The notes under the pieces: model-generated
The model's database searches: none
What the model saw: the letters and a program-made list of their open reading frames with translations, nothing else
Told to the model about the DNA's origin: nothing
Source of the DNA: Opisthorchis felineus
Lineage: Eukaryota; Platyhelminthes; Trematoda; Opisthorchiida; Opisthorchiidae
Direction: 5' to 3'
Length of the DNA stretch: 64,000 nt
Assembly (NCBI GenBank): GCA_004794785.1
Contig: SJOL01004559.1
Span: forward strand, 188,567 to 252,566
Translations under genes and position numbers: made by a program
In this document: positions 12,222-23,519 of the stretch, piece after piece
How the letters are laid out: each line of letters begins with the position of its first letter
How positions within the stretch are numbered: position 1 is the stretch's first letter

Positions 12222-12785
12222 GAAATACACTCGTTTGCAAATTAGGTTGATATGAACGAAGATTCAAGTGAATTATAGCTGCATCTCCCGTTTACAATAG
12301 TCTTCAACTTAAAATGCTGCATAAAGGCGGATCCATATATCACCTAGGACGATATTCAAGATAACGCAGTTTTTTGTTGTTGGAGGAACGCTACTCATAG
12401 GGTTGCTGAAAACACTTTGACAGCTCACATCCGGTTTCACTTCTCTTGGGGCTCCTCGGGTAGACATATCCCTAACCACATGCTCTACATGAACTCACAT
12501 TGGATCAGTTTAGCAAAACACACTCATTAAAAAGCTGCTTCGGTTTTAATAGGAGAACCAGCTGAGTCCTAGCCGAAGATCTCGTTCATCTCTCGTTCTT
12601 TACCAAAGACAACTAAGTTTGCAAGTGACCATCTAACCAACTGCGCAGAAGTTGACGTTTAAGAAGAATATACTATGAACGAAAACTCCATGATCACATT
12701 TGCCTGATAGCTCTAAGAAAGGCAAAACAAGTCGTAAACTGTGGAAGGGCTTTCAGCGACCCGGTAAGTGGTGAATTACGTCAAG
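12222..12785. mobile_element. Second inverted pair of family A repeats
   Basis: Left half (about 12222-12540): diverged CACTCGTTTGCAAATTAGG, a CTGCATAAAGGCGG-like block, CGATATTCAAGATAACGC, then a minus-strand hammerhead relic at 12423-12465 in which CTGATGA has become CCGAGGA while GTGAAACCGG persists. Right half (about 12660-12785): the opposite orientation, ending ...GGTGAATTACGTC, with a plus-strand relic around 12705-12755. The arrangement mirrors the 7.1-kb insertion with the internal part retained. Target duplications could not be identified with confidence, which suggests an older insertion. Confidence 0.55.
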
Positions 12786-12789
12786 AAGA

Positions 12790-13570
12790 TAGCTATCTGT
12801 TTAACGTACCGTCTTTTCATGGTATGGAGATAAGGCCCTTCTCTTTGAAGCTGTCTTTTTAATTTCTGTTAACTTAGAGGCTCTGTAGCAACGGGGTCCT
12901 TGGTATTACATAAATAATTCTTTCAGCACAGAAACATCAAAAGCTCAGGAAACTTGTTCAGAACTCAAAACACTGCTGACTGTGCTCCCATTATCCAATC
13001 AAGTTCAAAAAAATTTCCTCAAATAGTGCGGTTGTTCGATGGAACAAACTCAACTCCGACCAAAATTACCATCCCATACAAATTTAGGTCAAATATGAAC
13101 CCACGGGCATCATCATTGTGAACGAGAACACCAGTCTTGTTACTGGCAAGTAGCAAGACTGGTGTTCTTTTAGTAGTAACGGAAAACAAAACATCTAAAG
13201 AATTATCGATCATTTTCAGCCATTTTTGAAGTGGTATACATTTGTGTCCAGTAGGGAAATTCACCACAAAAAACTGCTTGAGTATTTTGAGCAAATGTTT
13301 TTATGGGCAGGAACATTGCGAACTCTAAACCAGGTGTCATCTTCAATGCCCAAATTGACCTGCTGGTTTTTCTTTCACGAAAATTTCTAGAGCAGGATTG
13401 TATGCGCCGTATGTATAATCAGCTGACGAAGGGGCTTCTCAGAAGCTTGCGTAATTGGTTGAACAACGGAAAAAATTTAAGCTTGACTATTTACAAAAAT
13501 TTGTAGTCACGATTGACAGTGTGTTGAATATTGGTAGATCAAGTGCATTCATTGGTAGTTGATCCGGTGT
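12790..13570. other. Unassigned sequence with a 15-bp hairpin
   Basis: A minus-strand open stretch at 13019-13294 has no recognisable domain. Within it is a perfect 15-bp inverted repeat (13125-13139 and 13154-13168) around a 14-base loop. No other structure is evident. Confidence 0.4.
13125..13168. repeat. Perfect 15-bp hairpin
   Basis: The arm AGAACACCAGTCTTG is followed after 14 bases by its exact reverse complement. No T-tract or promoter context gives it a function. It may be the end of a small inverted-repeat transposon relic. Confidence 0.7.
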
Positions 13571-13588
13571 CTATTGATCTGTTCCTCA

Positions 13589-13699
13589 AGCTTGGCAATT
13601 AGCTTGAAGACGTTTCGTCACCATTCAACGAGACACCATCAGGGGACAACAACGTCTCTTCGTATGGTAACAGACCTATTGCAATGTAATTGCCAAGCT
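13589..13699 (-). ncRNA. Hammerhead-like repeat unit, family B
   Basis: Read on minus: CTGATGG (13642-13636), a stem II of about three to five pairs (GTC.../...GAC), then GAAACGTC (13616-13609) with cleavage expected after the C. Stem III would be the four-base palindrome ACGT, the minimal type found in PLE hammerheads that work best as dimers. The last A of the CTGATGA box is G, so activity is doubtful. Outer arms of 13 bp (13589-13601 and 13687-13699) pair perfectly and enclose the core as a distal stem I. The sequence differs from family A except in the core. Confidence 0.55.
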
Positions 13700-13799
13700 C
13701 AGAAAAGAGGTCAACAGTTACCTGATCGACTCCGTTGAGTCTCAACGGATTCTTTTCCCTATCGATAGCTTGTTACGCGTGGGCTTTCAACAGGTACAT

Positions 13800-16330
13800 A
13801 TAGATCATTAGTTTACACATGCTTAGCCACAGTAGCCTGACGACGCATAGTTTTCAATAGAACAGTTGCTTCGGACAGAGATCGTTCTGATAAATTTCTG
13901 ATAGCTGATTGTTTTACGAGTCTTTTTGGAACATTGTGTGGAACGCACGAGCGCTGGCTAAACAGATTATGAGCGGGTGTGGGTGGCGTGGGACGAGGTT
14001 GGTTTGATCAGGCAGAATCGGTATTGTTGTTTCAGCGCATAACATTCAAAACACTCATCCACGGGAGTTTATTTCGCTGAGTGATAATAAACTTTGCCTG
14101 TTTTTGAACTTTTCATTACATAGCACTGGACTTGGCTTACCAAGTTCGTGGGCAAATGCGCTGACCGGAGTATTCGTTGTTTTCAAAGCAAGCTAGGATT
14201 CCTAACATATAACGTCAACAAACGCTGATGTCGATGTAGCATTTACAGAGCAAAACTACGCACCTAGCATCATGTGGGGACACAGTTAAAAGCTTTTCGA
14301 AAGTTACACAAACATCAGTGAAATTAGCCGACACATATATGAGCGTTCTTGGAAGTTTGTATTTCATTCAGATGACGATGAAGATTTTATACCTCTTTCA
14401 GGTGGAAGCTCCAATGCTTTTCATAAAATATGTAGATAAGGTTAAGACTATGGCCTGACACAAACCTTTCATTACCTTAGATTAGACCATATGGCTCGAT
14501 CTAAATCAAGATATTTTAAGAGGTTTGCAACAATCCAACAATCTGCCACAGGTTGAACGACTGTTGCATCATCTTGAGTCCTCTTCAGGTTTTATCGGGA
14601 TAATTCAAGTTTCCTCGTGGGGCGTAGAATGGTGTACCGTATATATATATGTAGCGTGTTCCTGTGAAAACACGACTTATTGACGTAAACATAAGTACAG
14701 AGTCACAGCACTATAGACACTGGTGTCAACTCTGAGCCTTTGTATTTCAACTGAAAAGTGACGGTGCTACTTCTCCCTTCAGCATTTGCCGAATTCTACT
14801 CTTTTAAATATCCACAGTACCTTTAGACAGTAAAATGCGTTAACATTTGTGAATCTTACGGTACTGCTCTAGTTCCACCTTTTAACTGTTCACAGGTATT
14901 TCCGCTTTCTAACAGACTTTCGAGCACTGATCTCCTGGCTAAAGCCTCCTGCATATTCTAGTGCGATGTACTATTGCGGGTCTTTATTTGCAATGCAGTC
15001 GGTTTGTCGCACCCGTACACACTCCACAGTACCACAATGCCAGTTCAGTAATTTAATCAGCATTAGGATGGCAAACGTCATTGAATAGCAAACCGGGTGG
15101 CAATCCAAAGCCCTTTTTTCCAAAACAGTACATAAGGTCATCGGACCGCAAAAATAAGCAGCCGCAGGCCATTAAACGACGTCACTTCTAATGTTTGTTC
15201 AAATTACTTTCATCTGTTTTTCTCCCTCACATCGAGATATTACCGCGACGATTTTCAGTATTGGGTAACATGTGCAAACCGATCTTGGACCAGAAACAAC
15301 AAGACGTGAAAAAAGTGCCTTGGAAAATCTCGCATCTGCCGACAATCAGAGTGTGGAATGTCTGGATAGGATCAGATAAACATAAGGGATGATACAAATT
15401 CGAAGACAATTTTAAGGTGTATGAGAAAAATACAAAGAGGAGCTATCACCACAGAGTGACTGAGACATTAGGCTTACGTATGGGATACGACCTTATTGCG
15501 AAAGTAGACAGACCCTAATAACCCAATAATGTTCGGGTTTTTGGTCAGTTTCAGTAGAAATTGATACTTGCTTAGTCCCGTCAGCTTGGTTTTAGATATG
15601 TGGCACGTTTCTGAATGACACATTTTAACCGTTGGTCGTCTAAGTGTGCACATTGAATGGGAATAGACCGATAAATGAGATAATTGGGCTTCGAAGAGTT
15701 AGAACAACTTAGGATACTACAGAAGAACCGAGGAACCGTGTTCATCAGCACCCATACCTTGTCTCTTGTATGCAGAATAGATGGTGCCCAGTAGAAATTG
15801 TCATTCGTATGCGTACAATTTTGCCTAGTTGGCTTGCAACAAAGTTCTTTTAGATTTTTTGGTCCAAGTGGGTGGTCAGTACCGCTTAAAAAGCTGTTCC
15901 GATGTCTTGTTCTACTCCAGTAGACCTAGTCGGTTTCACTGTTGGAAGTAGTGTGATAAAGCCTCAGTATTTCTGTGAATAAAATTTACAGAAAAGGGTA
16001 TGCTCTGAGAGCACAGCATGTAGTCGTATACCGATGGACATGAGTGTGTTCCGGACTGATTTTCACACCATCACCCCTTGAAATAAGCTGAGAAAGATAA
16101 CCGTCGGGCTCCCATATGGGTAGGCAAGTATTTCCAAAATAAGTTAGTTTTGATAAGGAACCCAAATCAATTTCCACCATCGTAGCACTTCCAAAACAAT
16201 GATGCCACACAAATACTAGCCACACACTTTATTTGGAGCATTCCCCAAGATAGTGAAATACCTTTCAAGGTGGGCACTACTTATAAATTTAACAAAAACT
16301 CAAATCTCCACATGTTTACTTTAGCGCTAA
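13800..16330. other. No identifiable gene
   Basis: A TATATATATATG run at about 14640 and several short open frames (for example 15195-15392 plus and 15986-16225 minus) are present without motifs. Nothing else is assignable. Confidence 0.45.
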
Positions 16331-16335
16331 GGCAC

Positions 16336-16420
16336 AACATAAGATTGAAGGAAACTCGGAGACTAGGGCTAGGTGGTGAACTATAGAAAGGGCAAAGCCT
16401 ACTATGTAAGTAGATTCATA
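16336..16420 (+). repeat. Family A fragment
   Basis: A short piece containing a CATAAGATTGAAGGAAACTC-like block followed by a degraded hammerhead region. It has the same order of blocks as better copies but no intact core box. Confidence 0.45.
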
Positions 16421-16429
16421 TCAAGAGAG

Positions 16430-18230
16430 GTTAGCCGTACAGACTAGAACATAAACAAGAAATCTCGAAAACCTTAGTTTTTGTAATTCCGTTCATTTTC
16501 AGGTCCTGTTTATGGGAACATTTGTTGTCCAAGGTAACTTCAGCTCACTGGACTCTGAGACCATTGCTTCAAAATCAAGTGTTGTACCTGAGTTTTTCTT
16601 TAAAAAGATTTTTAAAGTTTACCGGATACCTTCTCGCAGAAAGATAGTTTGAACACCAATCTTTAAATACCGCCTCGTGAAATACGCCAAAGAGGCTGGT
16701 AAAAGGCGAAAGAGACCTGATAGTAAGCTGAAATTTTAGCTTTATCTTGAGTTTTTCTGCAAATGAGCTTGTTTGAATAAAAAATTCAACCATACCAGAA
16801 ATGCACTGACGCTCTCCTAGTCCTCATATTTTCCAAAGGATTGAATTTAAAAGTGGCATTCTGTGTAGCTCTGTGTGGAGTTCAGTTAGGTTTGTATCCA
16901 ACCCTCTTGACTGATCAGTTCTTCAGGGCAACCGCCGTAGCTGCTTAAAACAGACAAACCACAGACCTCTCGTATAGCCTAAGTGACATAATCGGGATGT
17001 GTTGAGTGATTAGTCAGTGCACTCGTGAACACTCTCTTCACCGGAGGAGCCAATATATCAGAATTACTTTGAATTTTAGAATTCAGGCGGCAAGAAGACT
17101 ATTAACCAATCCGAAGGACCTTGACACAACCATGTTGCCTTATCGTGATCCCTACAAGTTTTCTTTGTTTTGTGGGACCTAAGAACGCGGTAACTCACCG
17201 CCCCTAGCATAAACCAGGTTCTTCTGTTTTGTTTTGCCACGCATTTGCCTACCGACTGGTTGATTTGCCGTGTTCAAGCTTAAGGAAATGCTCACCTGTA
17301 CTGAAGACGATTAAATGGCCTGGAACTAACTTTAAACTTGAATTACCGCTTAAAGCACCGGTCGGGTTGTGTAGGTAAGTGGTAAATTAAACCCGTAAAC
17401 TAGTTTGGACGTAGTTCGGAGTTTCAAAACGGATCTTCTGTAATCAGCTGACGCTGATGAGCCTATTTAGCGTATTTTAAATTGAAAACTAAGGGAAATG
17501 GCATGTGTCACGTGATCAAGCTATTCTCGCACGTTGTGTAGTCCACCGCCTTTGTGTGCGCACTGTAGGCTTGTAAACTAACACAGTCAGGAGTGTTTCA
17601 GACTTTGGGATCCATTTATTTGCTTTTAATTACTTTACTATAATTTTTGCATCCCAGCTGAGCTAAACGCATTAAATTACACATCTGCATAAACAGTTTC
17701 GCTAGAACCAATATGGGAAGAATATTTAGTTGCTTCATGGACTGGATTGAAAAAAGCAGTACTCTTGGGGTTACAAGAGCCAGTGAATTTCGCCACCAGA
17801 GAACTAATATATTTCAGTGGATTTAGCAGTTCCCTTTGTTATTACATGCGATTTTTATTTGTACAAGCATATAAAGCGGTTTAACTCAACATATCTGCGT
17901 TAAGTCTCGACTGAGCTAATCAGATTCATTAGACGGATTGTTTAGCCTAATTTAACCACAGATGGGGTTAAAACCTTGCAGACCAAACTGTTTGCAATGT
18001 TAGCAGCCAATGTAGCGATCCATAAATGAGTTCAATCGTATATGAACAAATCTGCTAATTCCAACTGGAAAACACTACAGATCAACCTTTCAGTTTTACC
18101 AGTGTCTACTTTGGAAGCACCAACTGTGGGATCTATCAGACAATGTGAGCCGTGCGCAGTTGCATTACAGTTACTTGGGGTCTACAATGCCAAAATTCCT
18201 AAGTACCCCCAAGGGCCTTGGAACACATCC
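16430..18230. other. No identifiable gene
   Basis: Scattered short frames only. A CTGATGAG box at about 17450 is not followed by a stem II and GAAA at hammerhead spacing. A plus-strand frame at 18042-18476 ends inside a SINE fragment and has no domain. Confidence 0.45.
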
Positions 18231-18239
18231 TCTCTGATA

Positions 18240-18350
18240 AGAGGTGAATCTATATCAGTCAGATTCCTGTATCCGTGGTATAAGATTCTCACTGCTGACG
18301 GTTCTCAAATGGGATGGAACAGCCTTATAGCGCTTCTTGGATCCCCAGCA
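18240..18350 (+). repeat. Partial SINE, family 2
   Basis: The body of the family 2 SINE is visible as a CACTGCTGACGGTT-like block followed by a CTTATAGCGCTTCTTGGA-like block, matching copies at 21.2, 33.4 and 55.0 kb. The tRNA-like head is too diverged to define. Confidence 0.5.
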
Positions 18351-18966
18351 CACCTCGGCTTGCGGGATGGAATTCAAGAATGCAAACTTAAAAATACCCT
18401 CAGTACCTGTACGGTGCTGTATGAAGGAGCGTACAGAAGCCTAAGAACAGTAACTCTTTTCCTAGACAAAGGATAAAAGTGAATCAAGTGAGTGGAAACA
18501 ATTCAAGCTAGTCTCAGTATCCGGTATTCGAGCGTAACATCACAATCTGTCTAATTTAAAAGACCATGCCTAATACACAATGTGGTCGAATCGGCGTATT
18601 CCCTATCCACAGCTGTGTTCGGATAACACGTTGAGAGACAGGACTACATGTTACGAGCACACTTTAAACCTTCTTTTAGTCAAGTTGAACCAGTGTCAAT
18701 GTGGCTGAATTTATTAGTCTGAAGTACACAAAGGTAGTTTCATTATCCTAAGTGCCTTCAAACTTTCAGTTGGTCCGACTCGTCAAACCCTGCTTTAAGA
18801 CCTAGCGCGTACTAGGTTAGTGCGGTAGCCCAGCGGCTCAAACCATCGTGTTTTTGCCTAAAAACTGCATATGAACGCTAGATTTGGGCATGCCACCAGC
18901 CAAGTTACATGGCTAATTGGTCTTCTAATTAGGCCGAAAATAAAAAAAATTCAGAAAACCTATAAA
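18350..18966. other. No identifiable gene
   Basis: Contains a short tRNA-like stretch (GTAGCCCAGCGGCTCAAACC, about 18825) without a matching B box. It is probably an eroded SINE head. Nothing else is supported. Confidence 0.35.
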
Positions 18967-19488
18967 CTAACCCTTGATTGCCCGTTGCAGTAACATCATA
19001 CCAGTGACATCCCGAACCCATCCGATTTCTCGAAATCTCACTACATCAATAAATGGAATTCCTGGGGCAAGCTGGTTGGGAACGCGCGTATTTCCAATCA
19101 CAGCGGCTACAAAACGTGAATGCCATTCTGGTCTTCCTCCTTCCTCCTTCGGGCAGGTCAGTAGTGGAGCAAGACATGTTCGTGAAAATGAGTTAACGTG
19201 TTCTTCCGCGTCGCTTGGTACTAGTAAAATAATGCGACTGGCTTGCGAGAAAAAGTAAGCATTGAGTCGATTTGGATCGGACCATACATCTGATGGAACG
19301 CGACCGGATGTTTGGTATCCAAGAACTGCCAAGTTGCCATATTTACTCATCAGCTGAGTAGCCAAATGTCTGGCGGCATCCTCATATTTCCAAAAGGTCG
19401 TATCTGTGGCCACATTCTCCGCAAACAAATGCCTAGCATACACACAAGGGGAAATGATAATAGCGTGATGATATGCTCCACAAGCCAT
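18967..19488 (-). CDS. SEFIR-like signalling domain protein (partial or single exon)
   Basis: This 173-codon minus-strand frame is the second most gene-like stretch in the window. Its ATG lies in a good initiation context (AACAACATGG), with an in-frame stop eight codons upstream. The pattern fits a SEFIR fold, the cytoplasmic adaptor domain of IL-17 receptors: an opening beta-strand (HAIIIS, about residues 8-13), a helix with RHLATQL (about 40), a VW..P segment (about 67), the strand RIILLVPSD (about 84-92) and a late RFVAAVIGN strand followed by a PF.DVVRF block. Codon usage is even and there are no internal stops. It ends in TAG overlapping a good splice-donor sequence (AAGG then GTTAGT), so the true exon may continue elsewhere. 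A pyrimidine-rich acceptor-like site also lies shortly inside the 5' end. The family call rests on pattern only; a related Rossmann-like or TIR-like domain is possible. Confidence 0.5.
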   Translation of the reverse strand: MACGAYHHAIIISPCVYARHLFAENVATDTTFWKYEDAARHLATQLMSKYGNLAVLGYQTSGRVPSDVWSDPNRLNAYFFSQASRIILLVPSDAEEHVNSFSRTCLAPLLTCPKEEGGRPEWHSRFVAAVIGNTRVPNQLAPGIPFIDVVRFREIGWVRDVTGMMLLQRAIKG

Positions 19489-19499
19489 GTTGTTTAAAG

Positions 19500-20385
19500 G
19501 AACACCGGATTATTTCCAACACGATAAACGCATCCGGAACTTCACACCGAACCTTGCGCTGGTCTGGTCTCACACAAGCTTGATTCACAGCTCACGTAAC
19601 CACAGTTTGCATGCTGCTTCGAATGTCGTTGTTACGTCCTTGTGAACGTTGTGTGCACAGCAGTGTGCCAGTTACTGTCCCTCTGGATATAAAGGGTGTA
19701 TTGTGGCACAGGCTCATCCATTTTTGTGTGCACAGTGTCTAGCTTGAGAGGGTGAAGACTGAGACAGCTCTCTGTTTGTGTACGAATGACTGAGTCACAT
19801 GACAGTGGCAGGCCAATCAAGTTAATCCATAGTTCTCACGTGTAATGAAGACGTCTCTCTTAGGTGTGTGTTGATTTTCGGAGAACTTTAGTTGGGCTGA
19901 ACGATTAGAGTACAAGGATTAGGAATTTCTTCGACGGAATACTAATAGTTACTGTTAGCGAATTGCTTCCTCGAGAAATAGCTAAGTAACAAAGTTATCC
20001 CCCCTCTAGTGGGTGACTCATTGTTTATACTACTTCTTGTGAATGGTTTTCTGGTTTTGTAGGATTTTTATCCACATCACTTGCATTTGGGCAGCCCTGC
20101 TTCAGCTGTGACACTTTGTCTGGTCAAGCCGCACCATTAGGGGAAGCGGAAGCTCCAGTTTCACCTTTACTAGAGCTCTTTAATAGTTCGCATCTACAGA
20201 TGTGTCGGAATTTGAACTTTTTGCATGCTGTTTCATTGTAATTGAGAAAGGTCAGTAGCGTCAACTGCGGTTCCAATCGATTCCATCGTAATGTCTCTCT
20301 TCAGAAAGTTACCAGTAACTTTTGATAAAAGATTTGATAAAACACTTTTGATCAAAGATTCTCCGTCACATTCTTATGCATGGAG
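19500..20385. other. Upstream region of the SEFIR-like frame
   Basis: A minus-strand open stretch at 19632-19820 could be an upstream exon of the neighbouring frame, but I find no clear donor. There is no TATA box or repeat that I can support. Confidence 0.3.
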
Positions 20386-20389
20386 CGTC

Positions 20390-20600
20390 ACCCCAATAGG
20401 GGGCGAGATGGCTCAGTGGTTAGAGCGCGAATTCACTGACCGGAAGGTCCGTGGTTCGAATTCAACCTCTGCATCTCGACTTCCCCTGTCTGAGCTTGGG
20501 CAACCCAGCCCTCGTGCTTTCTTCGAGTGGCATGGTAGCTAGGCACCGAAAGGGTGCTACAGCTAAACGATTATCTTTTCCTATCTTTACCCCAATGGGG
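20390..20600 (+). repeat. tRNA-derived SINE, family 1, with target duplication
   Basis: The head has a perfect Pol III A box (TGGCTCAGTGG) and a near-consensus B box (GGTTCGAATTC), correctly ordered about 40 bases apart. The body includes a GAGCTTGGGCAACCCAGCC-like block and ends in a T-rich tail. The flanks ACCCCAATAGGGG (from 20390) and ACCCCAATGGGG (20589-20600) look like a target duplication, giving an insert of about 185 bp. It is not a functional tRNA: the 3' acceptor strand and cloverleaf pairing are absent. A diverged copy is at 59.03 kb. Confidence 0.75.
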
Positions 20601-20609
20601 TAAAGGTAG

Positions 20610-21080
20610 GCACCCCAGCTCACGTGACTCAGTGCGCGTCATGATGACGGTACTCAGGTGGTAGTAAAGTACATGCACGAATAACAGTCTGGTGAAATTC
20701 CGTATGCCCCTTCAAGGCCACTTTCATCTTGGGTTGATTTAGAAGCTGCGCCTGAGCAGTGATATAACACAGTCAGTCACAGATATAACAAAATGAGTGC
20801 CGCCTATAATTCTGTTCTTCAAGCCACAACAGAGAGTCTCGTATTCATTCTGGTGTAGTTAACCCTGAATATACAGCCACATGCTTTACCTTACCCTTAT
20901 TTCCATCTATGCATAACTGTGATAGCTTTAAACTGATGCAGCTCATTGTGCTGTTTCTCCCTTAAGGACTAACATCCATCACCCATATTTGTTTCCGTCC
21001 TATATACAGACCTCATGTGCCAAGGCGCATGACTGCAATGACAGAAACCGTAATTTCAGTTGAGATTTTGTCCTGTATGT
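20610..21080. other. No identifiable gene
   Basis: No open frame of note and no repeat copy recognised. Confidence 0.4.
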
Positions 21081-21084
21081 CAAG

Positions 21085-21150
21085 CTAGTCTATGCTGAAA
21101 GGCGGAGAAGCACTGTGCAGCCGTTTCACTCTCACAGGGAATTAGCAGCA
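21085..21150 (-). repeat. SINE family 2 fragment
   Basis: The block GGCGGAGAAGCACTGTGCAG on plus is the reverse complement of the conserved SINE body (CTGTGGTGCTTCTCGG-like). Only the body survives. Confidence 0.5.
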
Positions 21151-21204
21151 TTGTGCATCTTACAAAATCCAAGAAGTCTGTAACCTGCCACCTCCTGTTT
21201 CAGC

Positions 21205-21357
21205 AGTTAAAAGTTTGGGGTTAATTGCTGAGTGCTCTATCTATTATCCGAGTGGCCGTGGGTTCAAAACTCCCTGGGGTCTCACGCACTGCTGATGATC
21301 TCCATTATGGAGGAAACAGCAATATAGCGCTTCTCGGTCTTTTAGCATGGATCTCAT
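21205..21357 (+). repeat. tRNA-derived SINE, family 2
   Basis: The B box-like GGTTCAAAACT lies at 21260-21270, followed by the family body: CACTGCTGATGATCTCC, GGAGGAAACAGC, then a TATAGCGCTTCTCGG-like block. The A box has eroded. The order of blocks is the same as in the 33.4-kb copy. Confidence 0.6.
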
Positions 21358-21359
21358 TC

Positions 21360-23040
21360 CCTTACAAGATGAAATATCATTTGAAAATTTCCAAATTTAC
21401 TCACACTGCCATCGAAGCCGACATAGATGATGAGTATTTCTCGCCTGATCGCATGTGGTAGTACACACCACAAAAAGAATAATCCAAACAGACATGTGCC
21501 AACGCGTACAATCTAACCCCTGAAAATTGTATACAGCTTTTGGAAGTGAACAAGAATATTTAGAACGAAAACCTCTGAATCTGTTCGTTGAAGACGGTGC
21601 AGATTTGCTCACCAAACAACCAAAAACAAATTTGGCGACGGAATCCGAGGAAACACTTACGGTGTTTTGGGCCTAAACTCAAATAACATGGATGTCTTCA
21701 CGCTTATCATAAAATCGCCAAGAAGTTCGTACCCCGAGAAGTAAACACCAGGAGTACAAACACCGGTTAGAAGGACTGTAAGAGTTAATCGTCTGTAGCA
21801 TAGCAATCCGTTAGTGGAAATGCTTCCTTCAGTAAAGGTTGTTGGTGGGGCATTTGACTCTTGCGTAAGTTCTGTACACTGACTGGACGTGAGGTTCGGC
21901 CAAAACATTTTATAACGTCACTCGCTTATCAACACTGTTAGTGACAAAAAATCCAAAATGACTTTACAGCCGGAGCTAACTGGCAGAGAGGTTAGGGGGT
22001 GAGTCTAGGTAGATATCAGTCTAACTAAACTGCTACGACTTGGGTGACCTAAGTGCTTTGAAGAATTAACTTCAAATTGACATAATCGTGGATTGTACAG
22101 AGATATTCAAATGATGTTCTCCATCCTTTCCCTCCAGAGTGAACCGGCATAATCCGACCAAAAACTGGGGGTCTGTGAGTTGGCGTCAACGTCCATAATA
22201 AACGAGATCTTATTTGGTGGGATTACCCTATAACGAGTATTTATCAAAATCGTTGTCAAAAGTTTTGCTACTCTAACTATTAGAAAATTACTGTAAGTAC
22301 CAACATGACTGTTCTCCGAGGGGTCGATTTGACATTTTTTTATTGAAGATGCCTTACTGGGGAGATCTAAAGATTCTCAATTTGTTTCATGGCCAGAATG
22401 CCTTGTGAGAATTTTAATGCACTAATTTTCCCGGGGCAAGAGCTGGAATTTCTGTCAGGTGCTTGCATGTTCAATGCACTTATCCCTTTGAGACGTGAGA
22501 AGAAATTCTTCAAGGTAGTTACGCACAAACAGAAAATTTTGTCTGAAGGAGTTTTCATTAAGATACATCCGCAATCTTTCGGAACTGAATGACATATAGT
22601 ATTCACACAACTAGATGTCCCCCTGATGAAATACGCAAACACTACCATTATTCTCCGATTAGTGGGAGTTGTGAATCCAGATCAAGCATCACCGATCCTA
22701 ACTAAACAAAACCGCTCACATAAGGGATGTGGGTTGATTTCCTGGTGTGGTCTACATGGTGTTAAAGAATCGTTTACAGTCTGTGGGCTTAAGGCTGCTT
22801 GCTTCAGCTGAGACAATGGTGATCCGCTTGTGCATTCCTGAGGTTTGTGTACAAAGAAACTCTAGCGATTCTTGCACTGACAGTGAGCTGATTCTGTGTA
22901 AGCACCAAGCTCTTGAACTCTGCAGAGACCGTCGTATACCAGCCGTTTTACCGCATCAACTGATGGCATTCTCTAAGCGGCCTCATATACTCACCCGTAA
23001 ACAAAACACAGAAAATCAGAACCAGCTTTCCACCTCAGTA
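21360..23040. other. No identifiable gene
   Basis: A plus-strand frame of 98 codons at 22747-23043 and a minus-strand frame of 83 codons at 21657-21908 have no recognisable domain or splice context. The rest is stop-rich. Confidence 0.4.
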
Positions 23041-23044
23041 TGAA

Positions 23045-23515
23045 CAAGATGCTCTCATTTGCACCCAAATTTGAGTTTCATGGAGACTCAACTGAATCTC
23101 AGCTGAATACCTCTCTTATGATATTCTTCGACTAAATATGCTGCAAAAACGTCCCCATGTTTCAGTTTGTACGATATTCGAGATATCGCAGTATATTTTA
23201 TTGAAGGAAACTACTCCAAAAGATGCTAAAAACTCGTCGATAGTCCACGACCGGTTTCGCCCCTCCACTTTGGGCTCATCAGGTGGGCGTGTCCCTGATT
23301 TCCCGTCAACCTCATGTTCCACTTGAACCTAAAATGGACGAAATTCGCAAAATACGCCTACGTGCACGGGCATGGACGGGAAATCCGACTGGAACTCAGT
23401 TGCATCTTTAGTGAATTAGATATTCTTCAGGTAAATTTACTGGTAAAACAAGAACATCGTACCAGCTGGAACATGAGGTGGCGTTTATGCAGCACATTCG
23501 GTCAAAGAATATTAT
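23045..23515. mobile_element. Family A element with inverted ends
   Basis: The left part carries CTCATTTGCACCCAAATTTG, a CAAAAACGTCCCCATGTTTC block and GATATTCGAGATATCGCAG. It is followed by a minus-strand hammerhead with all core boxes present. The right end (about 23450-23500) repeats the GCTGGAACATGAGGTGGCG block in the opposite direction. The element therefore has the same head-opposed design as those at 7.1 and 30.2 kb. Confidence 0.65.
23243..23288 (-). ncRNA. Hammerhead ribozyme, intact core
   Basis: On minus: GCCCAC (stem I), CTGATGA, GCCC, loop, GGGGC, GAAA, CCGG, TC, then GTGGAC (stem I). All invariant residues of a type I hammerhead are present, including the UH cleavage context (GTC). 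Stem I has one mismatch and stem II has a longer loop than the 43.6-kb copy. The short palindromic stem III suggests weak activity as a monomer and better activity as a dimer. Confidence 0.7.
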
Positions 23516-23519
23516 AAAC

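Noticed and set aside
13019..13294. 91-codon minus-strand frame as a gene
   Set aside because: It overlaps a 15-bp hairpin and shows no domain or splice support.
17451..17500. CTGATGAG as another hammerhead
   Set aside because: No complementary stem II and no GAAA at the required spacing.
20403..20480. Functional tRNA gene
   Set aside because: The A and B boxes are good, but the 3' acceptor strand and cloverleaf pairing are missing; it is a SINE head.
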